NCBI GenBank assembly: GCA_023678885.1
Contig: CM042983.1
Coordinates: 25,960,279 to 26,024,278, forward strand
Length of the DNA stretch: 64,000 bases
Direction of reading: 5' to 3'
DNA from: Pogostemon cablin
Taxonomy: Eukaryota; Streptophyta; Magnoliopsida; Lamiales; Lamiaceae
The notes below the pieces were generated by a model. It made no database searches and had not been told where the DNA came from. It saw only the letters and a program-made list of their open reading frames with translations. Positions 12,331 to 23,220 of this stretch are shown here, piece by piece; position 1 is the stretch's first letter, and every line of letters begins with the position of its first letter. A program made the position numbers and the translations under genes.

Positions 12331-13285
12331 TGAACACGGTTAACTGGTTAAGTGTGTCCTACACCTTTTGGGTAACACCGTCATTGTTTTTTTTTTTAAT
12401 AATTTTTAATCAAAGATATTTCTATCATTTTTTATTTAAAATATTATTTTTTATTTATACTACAAATTTTTTATGATACAACTTCCACACCAATATCACT
12501 TTTACTAATTTGAGTATATTGGAATATTATCACTTCTTATCCATGTAAACGATAACATCATACTGAAAATCAGAAGTGCAAATAATACTCTCTAATGAGA
12601 CAGTTTTTTTAGACGGATCGACCTATTACTAAAGTATGGTTATTATATAGGTAAAATATGCTTATTTATAGTTAAAGTAGGTCAATAATGAATCATATTA
12701 TAAGACCCCAAAATCATATTTTAATTCATCATTTATCATATTTTAGAAAACATACTTTATCAATCATTATGCATACTTGTATATAATATTTTAATTCATC
12801 ATTTATCATATTTTAGAAAATATACTTTATCAATCATTAAGCATAGTTGTATCTATATAATAGGCATGCTTCAACATATCTCAAAAACCATTTCACAAGA
12901 AATTTTGTCTAAAATAAATACTTCCTCCGTCCCTCCGATAAGTGTCTATTTTACAATTTTGGTCCGTCCCACTACAAAGTGTCTGTTTTTTATTTTGGTA
13001 AAGATAGATCCCACCTTAATTTACAATGCCCCACTAAATTACTTAAAATTACACCTAATGCCATTCTTTTAAATTTATTACACATAATATTTTAAATACA
13101 CACATAATTTAATTCCTAAATGAATCCTGCCCTAAATCAGACTTTGTCTCCTCTCTCCCAAAGAAAAGCTCCTCCCCCATCTTAAATCAAATTTGATCTT
13201 CTCTCTAAGAAAAGCTCCTCCTCCACCGACAGACGTTGCTCGCCTGTCTCGATAGCCGATTGCTGCCATGCATTGTCGATTGGGT
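11684..13285 (-). repeat. Segmental duplicate (copy B), attached to the intact FAR1-type gene
   Basis: Partner of 3743-5250. The left breakpoint lies about 70 bp upstream of the start codon at 11614, so the duplication covers upstream and 5'UTR sequence but no coding sequence. Within this copy a segment containing ATTTTAATTCATCATTTATC is tandemly repeated (about 12718-12780 and 12784-12850). It also carries its own copies of the small TIR element (12597-12905) and the truncated Stowaway end (12921). Confidence 0.85.
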
Positions 13286-13289
13286 TCTT

Positions 13290-14875
13290 CGCCGGAGGTC
13301 AGATGAGGTCAGATGAGGGAGTTATGATCAAAACGGTGAAGACGCGCAAGATGTTCAGACCCAGCGCGACTCATGCCACTTCTGCATGACTCTTGCTCTT
13401 CAAATGTAAGATTTTTAGTAATTTCTTTATATGGATAGAAAGCCAAGGAAGAGAGAGTCGCGTGAACGCAAGAATCTCTTTAATCGGAATTCGGATGAAG
13501 AAGTTATGCATAAAATCGTGAGGTCTCGCAGTTGCCAGCGAGAATTCCGAAAATTCACGAAAATTACCCTATATTTTCTATTTTCTTTGTGGCCAAGTTA
13601 TTTCCTAATTTAAAATCCATCCATATCTTCCATAATTATATTTTTCCTGATTTTTCAAGATCCCATATCCTTTTGCTTCCCTATCATTTATTCCATTCTC
13701 ACACATATATATACTCTATTCTCATAACCACATAAAGTGTGGAGAAACCGCATAATCTACCACCACCACATCACCTAGGGTTTTTAACCCTAATCCACCA
13801 TATCCGCCTTTCATCTTCTACCCTACACCTGCCTTTCACCTATCACCCTCAATCACGGTGTTTGCTACTTGAGAAAGACGACGGAGGAGGATCATCAAGA
13901 CGGAAAGAGAAGACGGAGAATTATTCCAGACACGGGTTTTTCTTCCTTCTTTAATTCCTTATTGTTGATTTATAGACTCATGAGATAGATATGGTTGTTG
14001 CTTGTAACACCATGGGCTAGTTTCCTCTTGATAGTTTTATAGTTTGAAAGTTTATGATGTTGATTTGAGATATGATGATAATTTTTGCAAAATATTTATT
14101 CCTTATTGACATTTTATTTTAGACTTATATAATCATGTTTCCTAATTCTTATGATATTATCATTGATTAATGTATGATTGAGTTTGAATGTGTTCCATGA
14201 TTATATTTGTTATTTCGTGACAATTGAAGGGAATTGACCAATATAACCTTTGATTGTTTGACCATCAATATAGGATACCTTATTATCTTTGCATGACCAT
14301 TGTTAAAGAGAAATATGGTAAGGAAGCCCTAAACCAATTCCTTTAGTACCTATACAATATAAATCTCTTGCACTAGCCTATATGAAATTTTGCATGTGAA
14401 TCGCCTAGAAAGCGAATGAGGGATTGTGGGTATTTAATTTCCTTAGTACCTAAAGGGAATAGGGAATTATCTTATTAATTTGGTCCTAGGAATTTATGTT
14501 CTTTGAAATTGTTAAATCTCACTTGTCTATGAGTGGTTGAACATGCTTAAGTGATCATTCCTATAAAATTCTGCATGATTTGATTCACTTGTCTATTTGT
14601 CTTATTTCGCATGATAAATTAGATTTTCCTAAAACTATCTTGTTCTTGTCTCTTGAAACACCTGTGATTGAGTGGGGCTTCTATTTATTTATGTTATTTA
14701 GTATTTATTTTCTACAACATTAGTTATTAATTCCAATTCGCAAAAGGTTTTTATGTCTTAATTATTAGCGTTGTTATTTAGTGTGTATCTTGCTTAATCT
14801 AATTCCTTGGGTTTGATATTTTTACTTGGTCACATGTTGAGCTACAATTGATTCCCTACACTTGGGGACACACAA
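13290..14875 (+). mobile_element. Probable gypsy LTR relic (solo or truncated)
   Basis: The stretch has the sequence texture of a plant gypsy LTR on the plus strand. A TATA-like run (CACACATATATATACTC, near 13693) is followed by a CTAGGGTTTTTAACCCTAAT leader. Then comes a long T-rich R/U5-like region containing CTCATGAGATAGATATGG and ending near CTACAATTGATTCCCTACAC at about 14845. There is no coding capacity. Termini and target duplications were not identified, so this is a resemblance call. Confidence 0.4.
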
Positions 14876-14880
14876 AATTG

Positions 14881-14883
<3 letters not shown>

Positions 14884-14916
<33 letters not shown>
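14884..14916. repeat. AT dinucleotide microsatellite
   Basis: An uninterrupted run of alternating A and T over about 33 bases. Confidence 0.95.
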
Positions 14917-14918
<2 letters not shown>

Positions 14919-15790
14919 TACAATATCCTATTTAAAATACTATCAAGTACAAATTGAACCCATTAAATACCTATTTTAACCCTATATAAGATTTATTATA
15001 TTCAGGAATTAAAATACCATTAAATTAGGAAATTTGCATGATATTCACATATTACATTGTGTTCAATTCCAAACAAACATATTGAAACATGCAGCAATAT
15101 CACCGTCGTTCTCCCACGATTGAATACCGAGCTAGCGTCTGAAGGTTTTGCATTCAAGTAATTGAGACATAATCCTGGTGAGTATTCAGTATGTATACTA
15201 GATTTGAATATCCAACACCTGATAATTAACAAGTGATTGCGCTTGGTATTGACTTTGAATACATTGTATTCAAGTAATTGAAATCGATACATGGTAAGTA
15301 TTCAAAATTCACAATTGTTTTGAATACCCAAATTGTTATATGATTATGCATGTATCACAGGAGGGCACTTCTCTCTTCCTTACGTGGGTTTTGTTTTTAT
15401 GAGAGAGAAATACATCCAAAACTTTATTAATTGTTTAGATTATTTTGAACATTGTGGATGCCATTCATGCCGACACTTTATGTTCTCTCTCCTCTCTCTA
15501 TAACCCCATGTATATGCATTTGGAAAAATCGTGAATTGAAGGATTAATGAGATTTATGGATTCTTGATTCCTTTAATATATATGAGAAGAAGTGGTCCAA
15601 TTACAAAGAGTTGATATTTCTATTTATTTTTCTGAGTTAGATGATTAGCTCCTGTTTCATATTGTATTAAGAGTTGGTATTTGATATTGAATTGTGTTTT
15701 CGATGTATTTCACAGATTGAATACACCTGGTATTCAGTTATATGTGTAACGTCGTCAATACAACTTGAGAGGTAGAAAACAAGTTATAAG
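14917..15790. other. Unassigned stretch with dispersed short repeats
   Basis: No gene was recognised. The motif ATTCAAGTAATTGA occurs twice (near 15152 and 15271), each followed shortly by a GGT(G/A)AGTATTCA motif. This suggests an old, unclassified repeat. Confidence 0.35.
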
Positions 15791-16714
15791 CATAGTTGTG
15801 AAAGGCGCGCCTAAGGCGCTCAAGCTTGCGCCTAGATTGGTCGATTTTTTTGCGCTCAGGCTTTTTTCCTTTTTTTATTTTTTTTGAAGTTGCAACTTTT
15901 TTGTGAAAGTGCTAAACGTTTTTATAAGGAAAAGGGACAGCCCACTTATAAAATGTTACTATATAAATTGAGAATTAGGGTTAGGGTTTATTATTAGAAG
16001 TTGATTTTTGGGCTGCCTTCACTTCACCTCCACCACACCATCTTCCGCCGCTGCCGGGATCGCCGACGCCGCCTGAACGCGCCGCCTCCGCCGCCCAGTT
16101 GCCGCCTGCCGGAAAGTTGAGGCTTTTTTAATTTTTTTTATTTTTTTTTATTTTTTCTGTTACTGCACTTCAAGTGCTACACCTACAAGTATTAAAAGAA
16201 AGGATCAAATGAATAAAGGAAAGAGAAAGGATCAATTGGATAAAGGAAAGAGGGTTAAAGCCTCATCTTTAAGGCTTTTAGATGAAGATGAAGATATTGA
16301 AGTTGATCTTGAGTGTGATGTAAATGAAGAGGAAGAATTTAATGAGAAAGATGATCAATTTGAGGAGGAGGAGGAGGAGGAGGAGGAGGAGGAGTGAGGA
16401 CTAATTAGTTTGCTAGTAGCTTATCTATTGAAATTTTCATTAACTTACTACTTATTTGTGTGGAAGATTTTAATTTTGAATTTATTTGTGTTTATGTTTT
16501 ATGTGTTATAATGCTATTATGAGTTATTATGTATCATTATGTGATGTTATGTGATTTTTATGTTAGTTTAGTTAAGTAATATGATTGCAAGTAGGATATA
16601 TCTGTGTATATATATTATAAATTCAGTTTTGGGTAAAATGTAGCTCAGGCGCGCGCCTCGGGCGCGCTTAGGGGTCAATGCGCCTAGGTGCGCCTCTCGC
16701 CTTTAACAACTATG
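15791..16714 (+). mobile_element. Non-autonomous hAT element (924 bp) with exact 8-bp target duplication
   Basis: Terminal inverted repeats are CATAGTTGTGAAAGGCG at the left and CGCCTTTAACAACTATG at the right, with subterminal GGCGCGCC/GCGCGCCT motifs. Exact 8-bp direct repeats GTTATAAG flank it at 15783-15790 and 16715-16722. Inside, 16209-16397 encodes a 62-residue lysine-rich then acidic peptide ending in an 11-residue glutamate run. This could be a remnant of a transposase exon, but no hAT dimerisation motif is visible. The GC-rich patch at 16030-16110 has proline/alanine-type codons and no clear gene. Confidence 0.85.
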
Positions 16715-16912
16715 GTTATAAGCAATAGATGTGTTCAATAAAACAAATAAATAGTATGCTTTTTGTGTGCCTTTAGAATTTAAATATCATGGGTAAGGTA
16801 TATTATTTTGTTATAAATGATATACACTTTGATTAATAAAGTTATATCATTTTGTTCTAAAGGGTATACAATTTTATTAATATTTTTTATTTTTCTTCAG
16901 AAAATAAAGGAT

Positions 16913-17108
16913 ACACATATTTATACTAAAGGGTATACAATTTAACACAAAATTTCAAAGGCATTCGGAATGTGTTCCCGTGTGCTCGTGAACACACAAG
17001 TTTTTGTCATGGGTACACATCTTTATACTAAAGAGTATACAATTTAACATAAAATTCTAAAAACACACGGAATGTATTCTCGTACGCCCAGACACAAGTT
17101 TTTGCCAT
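16913..17108. repeat. Two-copy tandem repeat, about 100 bp
   Basis: TTTATACTAAAGGGTATACA followed by CGGAATGTGTTCCCGTG and ACACAAGTTTTTG recurs as TTTATACTAAAGAGTATACA, CGGAATGTATTCTCGTA and ACACAAGTTTTTG. The copies are diverged. Confidence 0.75.
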
Positions 17109-17116
17109 TAAAAAAA

Positions 17117-18108
17117 GGGGTGGCTATTTGCACCCCCAGTCCTAGTAAATAAACCCCACAAATTTGTATATTAAAATATTTATATTTGTTAATACTAAAA
17201 TACCCCTATATATTATAAATTAAGAATTCTTATCCAATTTTCTATATCTTTTCCAATAAGATTTGGAGGAATAAGTGGGTCGGTGATATCCTTATCCATG
17301 GATAACTAAGCCAGACTACAGATGGTCTTTCTTCAAGATTTCCTGTATCTTCTACTGTTTGTTCGTCAATTAATTGAACATTTTGGATTTGACTCAATCG
17401 TTTGAGGATTGTGAGGATAATTTCACTAAGGAATCCAACTCAAGAATCCATTATTGATGAAACATCGTGTTTTGAGATTGTAGAAGTATCCACGGTCGAC
17501 AGTTGAGAAATCAACGATGAAGGCGCTATCAATGGTGCAGAACACGTTGGCGAAATTCGTCACGAATTTGCAGCATTGGCGGCGCTGTAGATCAAATCAG
17601 AGCGCTTAAGTGGGCTCCTTTTTTAATCCTTGCAAGGCCAATTCTTCAGCCCACTCGACGTCGTCGTCTGTGTGGTTGTCGGAGGTCTGTAGCCTTCGGA
17701 AATAAAGTACATGTCGGCAGTGTAGAACCAGTTGATGGAAATTCGTCATGAATTTGCGGCGTTGGTGGTGCTGTCAATCTTCGCAGATCAACTCATACAT
17801 GATGAATCGAACGTTCCTGGACCACGCAGACGAAATGACTAGTAAATGGGCTTCTTCTGATCGTCATCTACTGGCCAAGAATCAATCTGGAAAAGTTCTG
17901 GCCATCGCATTATCGTGTACGATTGGGAGGGAAAAAGAGTGGTCCCCAATTAAAATGTTTAATGGATTTGTGTTTAATTAAGGGCAAAATGGTTTAAAAT
18001 AGGGGCACGTTTAGTGATATATGTATATGGAGTATTTTCTAATTTTAATGGAGTTTATTTAGTAATTGGGGTTTATTTATTAAAATAGAGATGCAAATAG
18101 CCGTGCCC
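17117..18108. mobile_element. MULE-type non-autonomous element carrying a duplicated GC-richer segment
   Basis: The ends are inverted repeats. The left reads GGGGTGGCTATTTGCA with TAAATAAACCCC behind it. The right, reverse-complemented, reads GGGCACGGCTATTTGCA with TAAATAAACCCC. The flanking 9-mers TTAAAAAAA and TAAGAAAAA agree at 7 of 9 positions, compatible with an old 9-bp MULE target duplication. The interior holds about 55 bp present twice in diverged form (17533-17588 and 17720-17773; both share GAAATTCGTCA and GAATTTGC). This may be captured host sequence. No intact ORF was found. Confidence 0.65.
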
Positions 18109-18111
18109 TAA

Positions 18112-18285
18112 GAAAAATATACGGATAATTATCGTACAACTAATACAAAAAGGTATTGTTGTCTTTTAATTTAAGGTTAATTTAGCTAAAAAAATTAAGA
18201 AAAATATACGGATAATTATCGAACAACTAATACAAAAGGGTATTGTTATCCTTTAATTTAAGGTTAATTTAGCTAAAATAAAATT
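18112..18285. repeat. Two tandem copies of an 87-bp unit
   Basis: GAAAAATATACGGATAATTA starts at 18112 and again at 18199. Both units end in AAGGTTAATTTAGCTAAA. They differ at only a few positions. Confidence 0.85.
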
Positions 18286-18418
18286 CAGGATGCATTATGA
18301 GGTGTTAATAGTTGTTCCCATTATACAGCCATAAGTTTGAGTTACGATTACCTAAGTGTGAATATATCATGAAATCCTTGGCATATGAGACTTCATTTTG
18401 TTTTATTTATATAACAAG

Positions 18419-18460
18419 CTAGGATGAAATCCGCGTGCTACGCGGGATTATTGAGGTGTC
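18419..18460 (-). mobile_element. Helitron 3' terminus (minus strand)
   Basis: On the minus strand a hairpin-forming CCCGCGTAGCACGCGG is followed by ATTTCATCCTAG. A short GC-rich hairpin about 10 bases before CTAG is the Helitron 3' signature. The base after CTAG is C rather than the usual T. Confidence 0.5.
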
Positions 18461-18510
18461 ATTTTAATTTTAATTAATTACTCTGTTGAAAATATAAAAT
18501 TTATAAAATA

Positions 18511-18723
18511 CTCCCTCCATCCCACCCAAATAGCATCATTTTACTATATTGGACGTCCCATCCAAATTGCACTATTTTTATCTTTTAGTAAAAATAGATC
18601 CACCAATGGCCCACTACTATCCATCACATCTCTCTAATACATCTACCCATTTTACATAAAATAATAATATTCCTTAATTTACGTGCAAAAAACAAATGTT
18701 GTTGTTTTTCCGGGATGGGGGAG
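18511..18723. mobile_element. Stowaway MITE, 213 bp
   Basis: CTCCCTCCATCCC at the left and GGGATGGGGGAG at the right, each bordered by TA (18509-18510 and 18724-18725). Confidence 0.85.
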
Positions 18724-18738
18724 TAACTATTACCTTAA

Positions 18739-18775
18739 CTAGTAATACCCGTTCCATGCGTTGCACAGTCACGCG
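18739..18775 (-). mobile_element. Helitron 3' terminus (minus strand)
   Basis: On the minus strand GTGCAACGCATGGAACGGG is followed by TATTACTAG and then T. This fits insertion between A and T with a terminal CTAG. The hairpin is imperfect. Confidence 0.5.
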
Positions 18776-18959
18776 TTTTTATAACATAAGTATATATTAA
18801 CTTAAAATTCATCTTAACTTGCATCTTATATAATATATAATCCCTCAATTTCTACGTATGATTCTTTTTAGCAATACGAAAAATTAAGAAACAGTGCATT
18901 TTAAATGTATAACGAAAGAAAGTAATGACAAATATTGATCCTCCATCCATACTACATAG

Positions 18960-19907
18960 CAGTGTTTTCATAACTGAGCCGGAGATCGAACCGGTTGACC
19001 TAACAATTCACGGTCGGACCGGTTCAACCGGAAAAAACGAAAATCACATATTTTTTAATATTATTTCATTATTTATATATAATTTAATATTTTATTATTT
19101 TATATATAACTTAATATTTATATATAATTTAATAATTTATTATTTTATATATAATTTTACATTAACATACTTAATTTGAATGTGAATATATATCTATTAG
19201 AGATAATATATCTAAAGAAAATTAATTATGAATATTGAAATTGAAATAAAAATAAAAAGAGAATTGTTAATTCTAAAATGGAAAGAAATTTATTAATTCT
19301 AATTTTAATCAACATTTATCAAAATATATTTTTTTTAATTTTTTTGTATATAAAGCAAATAAATTTATTTATTTCAAAGTTAAACAAATAATGAATTATA
19401 AAATTACATGTAGTAAAATATTTTGTTTAATAAAATGATTTTCCTTCTTTTATCCAATATCCCACATTGGTTACTTATTAGAAGTGAGGGGTATTGGAAT
19501 TCTATATAAAGGTCTATGTTTTCCCTTCTTTTTTTCCATCCCACATTGGTTATTTATAGAGAGAAGGGGCATTGAATCTCTATATATAAAGATATAAACA
19601 TTTCCCCTTCTTCACACTTGTCTTGTTGAGATTGACATTGTTGACTATTAAGTACACTTGTCTTGTTGAGATTGACATTGTTGACTATTAAATTAGTCAA
19701 TGATTCAAGTTTCAAAGTTAAAATTTAGAAGAGAAAAAGTGAAAATTAAAAAAAAAAAAAAAAAAGGAGAACCGGCGATTTCCGGTTTGATCGGTTCAGC
19801 CGGTTATTCCGGTTTGGACCGGTACAAACCGGTTTTTCCCGGTTCAACCCTAAAAGCGGTTTTATGGGGGGTTCCTGAGGGGTTCCGGTCCGATTCTGAA
19901 ATCATTG
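18960..19907. mobile_element. Non-autonomous hAT element (948 bp) with exact 8-bp target duplication
   Basis: The ends are CAGTGTTTTCA and TGAAATCATTG, inverted with two mismatches. They are flanked by exact 8-bp repeats CTACATAG (18952-18959 and 19908-19915). Both arms are rich in CCGGTT/AACCGG motifs. The interior has a tandem repeat (unit about 40 bp from CACTTGTCTTGTTGAGATTG, 19614-19690). It also has two successive promoter-like modules, each an ATCCCACATTGG box followed by TATATAAAG-type sequence (19459-19525 and 19537-19590). No transposase was seen; a peptide at 19700-19915 merely reads through the right arm. Confidence 0.85.
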
Positions 19908-19946
19908 CTACATAGTACATATGCTCCTTTTTAGTAGTAAGAAAAT

Positions 19947-19975
19947 TAGAAAAAAATGCCGTGCGTTGCACGCCC
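19947..19975 (-). mobile_element. Helitron 3' terminus (minus strand)
   Basis: On the minus strand the near-perfect hairpin GCGTGCAACGCACGGC is followed by ATTTTTTCTAA and T, fitting the CTRR rule. It is a candidate end for the Helitron whose helicase remnant lies upstream at 21970-22204 on the same strand. Confidence 0.5.
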
Positions 19976-20802
19976 AAAATTTTTTGTCAAATAAATAGTT
20001 CTTAACTAAAAATACACCTTAAATTATTTTTTATATAATGTATTCCCTCTATAATAAATATGTAGAGGGAATCATGCTAACTATGATAAATATATTTATA
20101 ATGATTAAGTTTGTTTCATTGCTCGAGTAAATCATGCTAACATTGTCATCAAATATAGGTAGCACCTTCACTTCGGATTCCTTCATTTTTCATTTTACTA
20201 TTACAACCCAACCCCAACCCCATCCACCCTTGTAGTAGTTACAACCTGCTTTTTATTTTTTTCTTACACAAAATATAGTCTATGCATATGATCTTTGCTA
20301 TTCTCATGTCCACCAATAAAAACTAAAACCTACAGGAAATTCTTCGGTTTCAAGAGAAGAATTTTCTTGAAGTTTGTAGAGTTATTAATATTTCATGCGT
20401 TCATAAAGCGTAAGTAATATTAATAATTACTCTAAGAGATTACTAAACAGCTACAATAAAGGTTAATTTTTACAACCCCTCTTTCCTAAATTTTCTCAAA
20501 CATGTACTAATCTTACTCTGATTAAAGAGCCAAAGATTACTTGGTTTTTCTGAAAGAAAAATTAACACGAAGAATATTAAAATTAGGATTCATTGAATTA
20601 GAAAGAAATACAAACACAAATTTCCGCACTTTAACTTTTCAACAAATGAAAACGAAAATAAAAAGTAGGAGTTTGAATATACCTGGCCAGAGTTTGAGGT
20701 GGCGCCGCTCACTAGAGTGTTTCAGAGAAGATTGAGAGCTGCGAAGACAAGGGTGGAGAAGAAGGTTAAGGTTTTCTTTGGGGATAATAAGCTTACTGCG
20801 GG
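19976..20802. other. Unassigned; possibly Helitron interior
   Basis: No recognisable gene. A 64-residue reading frame at 20541-20735 (plus) has no visible domain. If the helicase remnant to the right and the CTAA terminus to the left belong together, this is Helitron 3' sequence. Confidence 0.3.
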
Positions 20803-21830
20803 TAGGGGTGTGCATCGGTGCAAACCGAACCAAACCGAACCGAATTTATAAAACCGAACACCGAATTTTTAAAAAGAAGGAACCGAAACCGAAACCGAAA
20901 TAATGAAGACAACGAATAAAACCGAACCGAAATTATCGGTTCGGTTCGGTTTTCAAACCGATTTCACCAAATAAAAGCACAACTGCACAACCATGTCAAC
21001 ATTCTGAAACCAAGTCACAACTCACAATTGTTAAAAACTAAATTCCCAAAAATTCATTCAAGGATTAAAATGTATACATGGCCTGCAGTGTTGAAAACAT
21101 GGTCATTACCATTTTTTATAATCTCATGAGCAGTGCCTATTTCAATAATTCCTCTCTTCCAACAACTAGAGTGACCTTCTAATTTTCCCTAATTTGCTGA
21201 ACTCACAAAGCAAGGAAATACTACACAAAAATACCTAATTCTAATTCCGTTCATAGCTAAAAAATCTTCAAATAAAAATTTGGTTCGAATCAAAATCTCA
21301 AACCTGATTCTGCAAAAGTTGAAGAAGAATTCTGCCAGTCTTCTTAGTGCTTTTTTATATGTGAAATTTACATAAAGCTAGGCGGGGACGCTGGGTTGGA
21401 ATAGGAATCGTCGTCGTTGCGGGTTTGAAAGGCTGGGCAGGGACGCGACGATGCTGGGAATTACGGCTAGGTGGGGTAGTGGCAACTGCTGACTGAAGTC
21501 TGGTGGCGGTGAGGAATCGCTGCCAGGTGGGGGTGGTGACAACTAAAGTCCGTCGGATGAGGACGCTGGGCAGAGGCTGATAGAAACAAAATTAGGGCAG
21601 GGAGGGTGGGAATTAGGATTTTGGGGATTCTATTAATACACATATACTAATCGGTTCGTTTTCGATTTCGTCGGTTTTTCATAGGCTTAAACTGAAGCCG
21701 AACCGAAAACCCAATTTTTTATTTTTTAAAAATCAAAACCGAACCGATTTTTCGAAAACTGAACCGAATTGATCGGTTTGGTTCGGTTCGGTCGGTTAAA
21801 TCGATTTTTGCCAATTTATGCTCACCCCTA
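20803..21830. mobile_element. hAT-like TIR element, about 1.03 kb
   Basis: TAGGGGTG at the left and CACCCCTA at the right form an inverted pair. Both are followed inward by many GGTTCGGTT/AACCGAACC motifs on opposite strands. The middle (21360-21600) is GC-richer with GGGACGCTGGG repeats and no intact ORF. A flanking target duplication was not found, so superfamily placement rests on TIR style. Confidence 0.6.
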
Positions 21831-21969
21831 GATGTTCATCATTTTGGTTAGTTTCCATTGGTCATTCTATGAATTTAGTAGTTAATAATTGTTATAAATT
21901 CCATACAGGTAATAGTGTTGTAGTTTTTTTTTTTAATCTCTAAATGATGAAACTCTATCCATAACCATT

Positions 21970-22204
21970 TAATAACTGCTTTTATTTGCTCGCAACCCGA
22001 TCGTTAGTATCACGAAGCATTATTTTCAAGCCTTTACGTATTGTAACTCTAAATACAATAACGTATAGTTGACCATGGTTAAATATTGGCCTTTTCAAGT
22101 ACAATCCAACAATCTTCAAAGATTGTCCTTGATTTTTGTTAATAGTCATGGCATATGAGACTATCAACAGGAATTGTCTCTGTTGAAACTTAAATGGAAT
22201 CGTA
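21970..22204 (-). pseudogene. Helitron PIF1-like helicase C-terminal remnant
   Basis: The minus strand encodes a segment with the hallmark end of plant Helitron Rep/helicase proteins: a SYAMTINKNQGQS motif, then VGLYL, then HGQLYV and SRVT-like FRVT before KGLKIML. The frame can be followed upstream to about 22204 and ends with a stop at 21982. The rest of the helicase and the Rep domain are absent, so it is a fragment. In intact proteins this domain drives unwinding during rolling-circle transposition. The Helitron end at 19947 lies downstream on the same strand with a TIR element inserted between. Confidence 0.75.
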
Positions 22205-22903
22205 ATATTAGAAAGTGTTAAAGTAAGTTTTGGAATTTAAACATAATCTTCACCTTAACTATCAATATGAAGTTTAAAAAAAGCACTTCTTAACTTATTT
22301 TTGAGGTAATAAAAAAAATGATAAAATATGTTATGTATTGAAAAAATTATGACAAATTTGAAATTAAAGGATGTTATAGAAATACTCCTATTAGTTAGTT
22401 TTTTTTCCTTTTATGGAAGTGTGAGGTTGAAGTTGTAACAGAGGGAGTATATTTTTATTTCACGATGTTAAATGAAAAGTGCAAAATTGAAGTTAGAACG
22501 GAGAAAATATATTTTTATTTTAAAAAATTATAGTGTAAATACTATTATACCCCAACTCTTAAATTTACTCTAGACACCCTTTATTATTATTAACTCTACA
22601 CAACCAATTTACTACCCAACTCACATCCTTACTACACACAAAGCACTACGAAAGCACAAGCAGCAAAATTGGGAGAAAAAATCGTAGAAAAGGAGAAAAG
22701 AAGTGAGAAGAAGAGAAGAAAAAAAACTACTCCCTCCATCCCATTTCAGAACATATTGAACTTGTGGCTTCGTTTATTACAAACACGTGAATTCATTTAT
22801 TACAAATTTGCGATTGCCACCATCGAAAAAGACGATGAACAAAAACTTACAACCTGTATTGAAATATGACATGACGTATAATGTATGATTTCAAAATATA
22901 CTA
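22205..22903. other. Fragmentary Stowaway remnants, otherwise unassigned
   Basis: One-ended Stowaway termini are visible: ACAGAGGGAGTATA near 22437, AACGGAG near 22497, and TACTCCCTCCATCCC at 22728-22742. None has a matching partner at the expected distance. No gene was recognised. Confidence 0.4.
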
Positions 22904-23220
22904 CTCCCTCCGTCCCAAGAATACATTCGCATATTCTTGGGCACGGAGTTTAAGAAAAGTAACTGTTTGGTGGTGTGATGTAAGAAAGATAAGGGGTATT
23001 TTTGGGTAATTGAGTAGAATAAAGTGTATGATATAGTTGACTTTGACTAAATTGTATGTAAAAAGAAGGTGGCATTTTTGTAATATTGTAGTATTGTAAG
23101 GTTATTGACATTGTGTATTGTTTCTATTTTTAGGAGGGTGAATGTATTCTTGGGACGGACCAAAATGGAAAGGGACGGACCAAAATGGAAAGGGCGAATG
23201 TATTCTTGGGACGGAGGGAG
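22904..23220. mobile_element. Stowaway MITE, 317 bp, with an expanded right end
   Basis: CTCCCTCCGTCCCAAGAAT opens the element and TTGGGACGGAGGGAG closes it, each next to TA. Near the right end the segment GGGACGGACCAAAATGGAAA is tandemly duplicated, and GAATGTATTCTTGGGACGGA appears both before and after it. The terminus has therefore been extended by internal duplication. Confidence 0.85.

Noticed and set aside
16209..16397. Acidic ORF as an independent host gene
   Set aside because: It sits wholly inside a hAT element, ends in a simple GAG/GAA repeat and has no promoter context.
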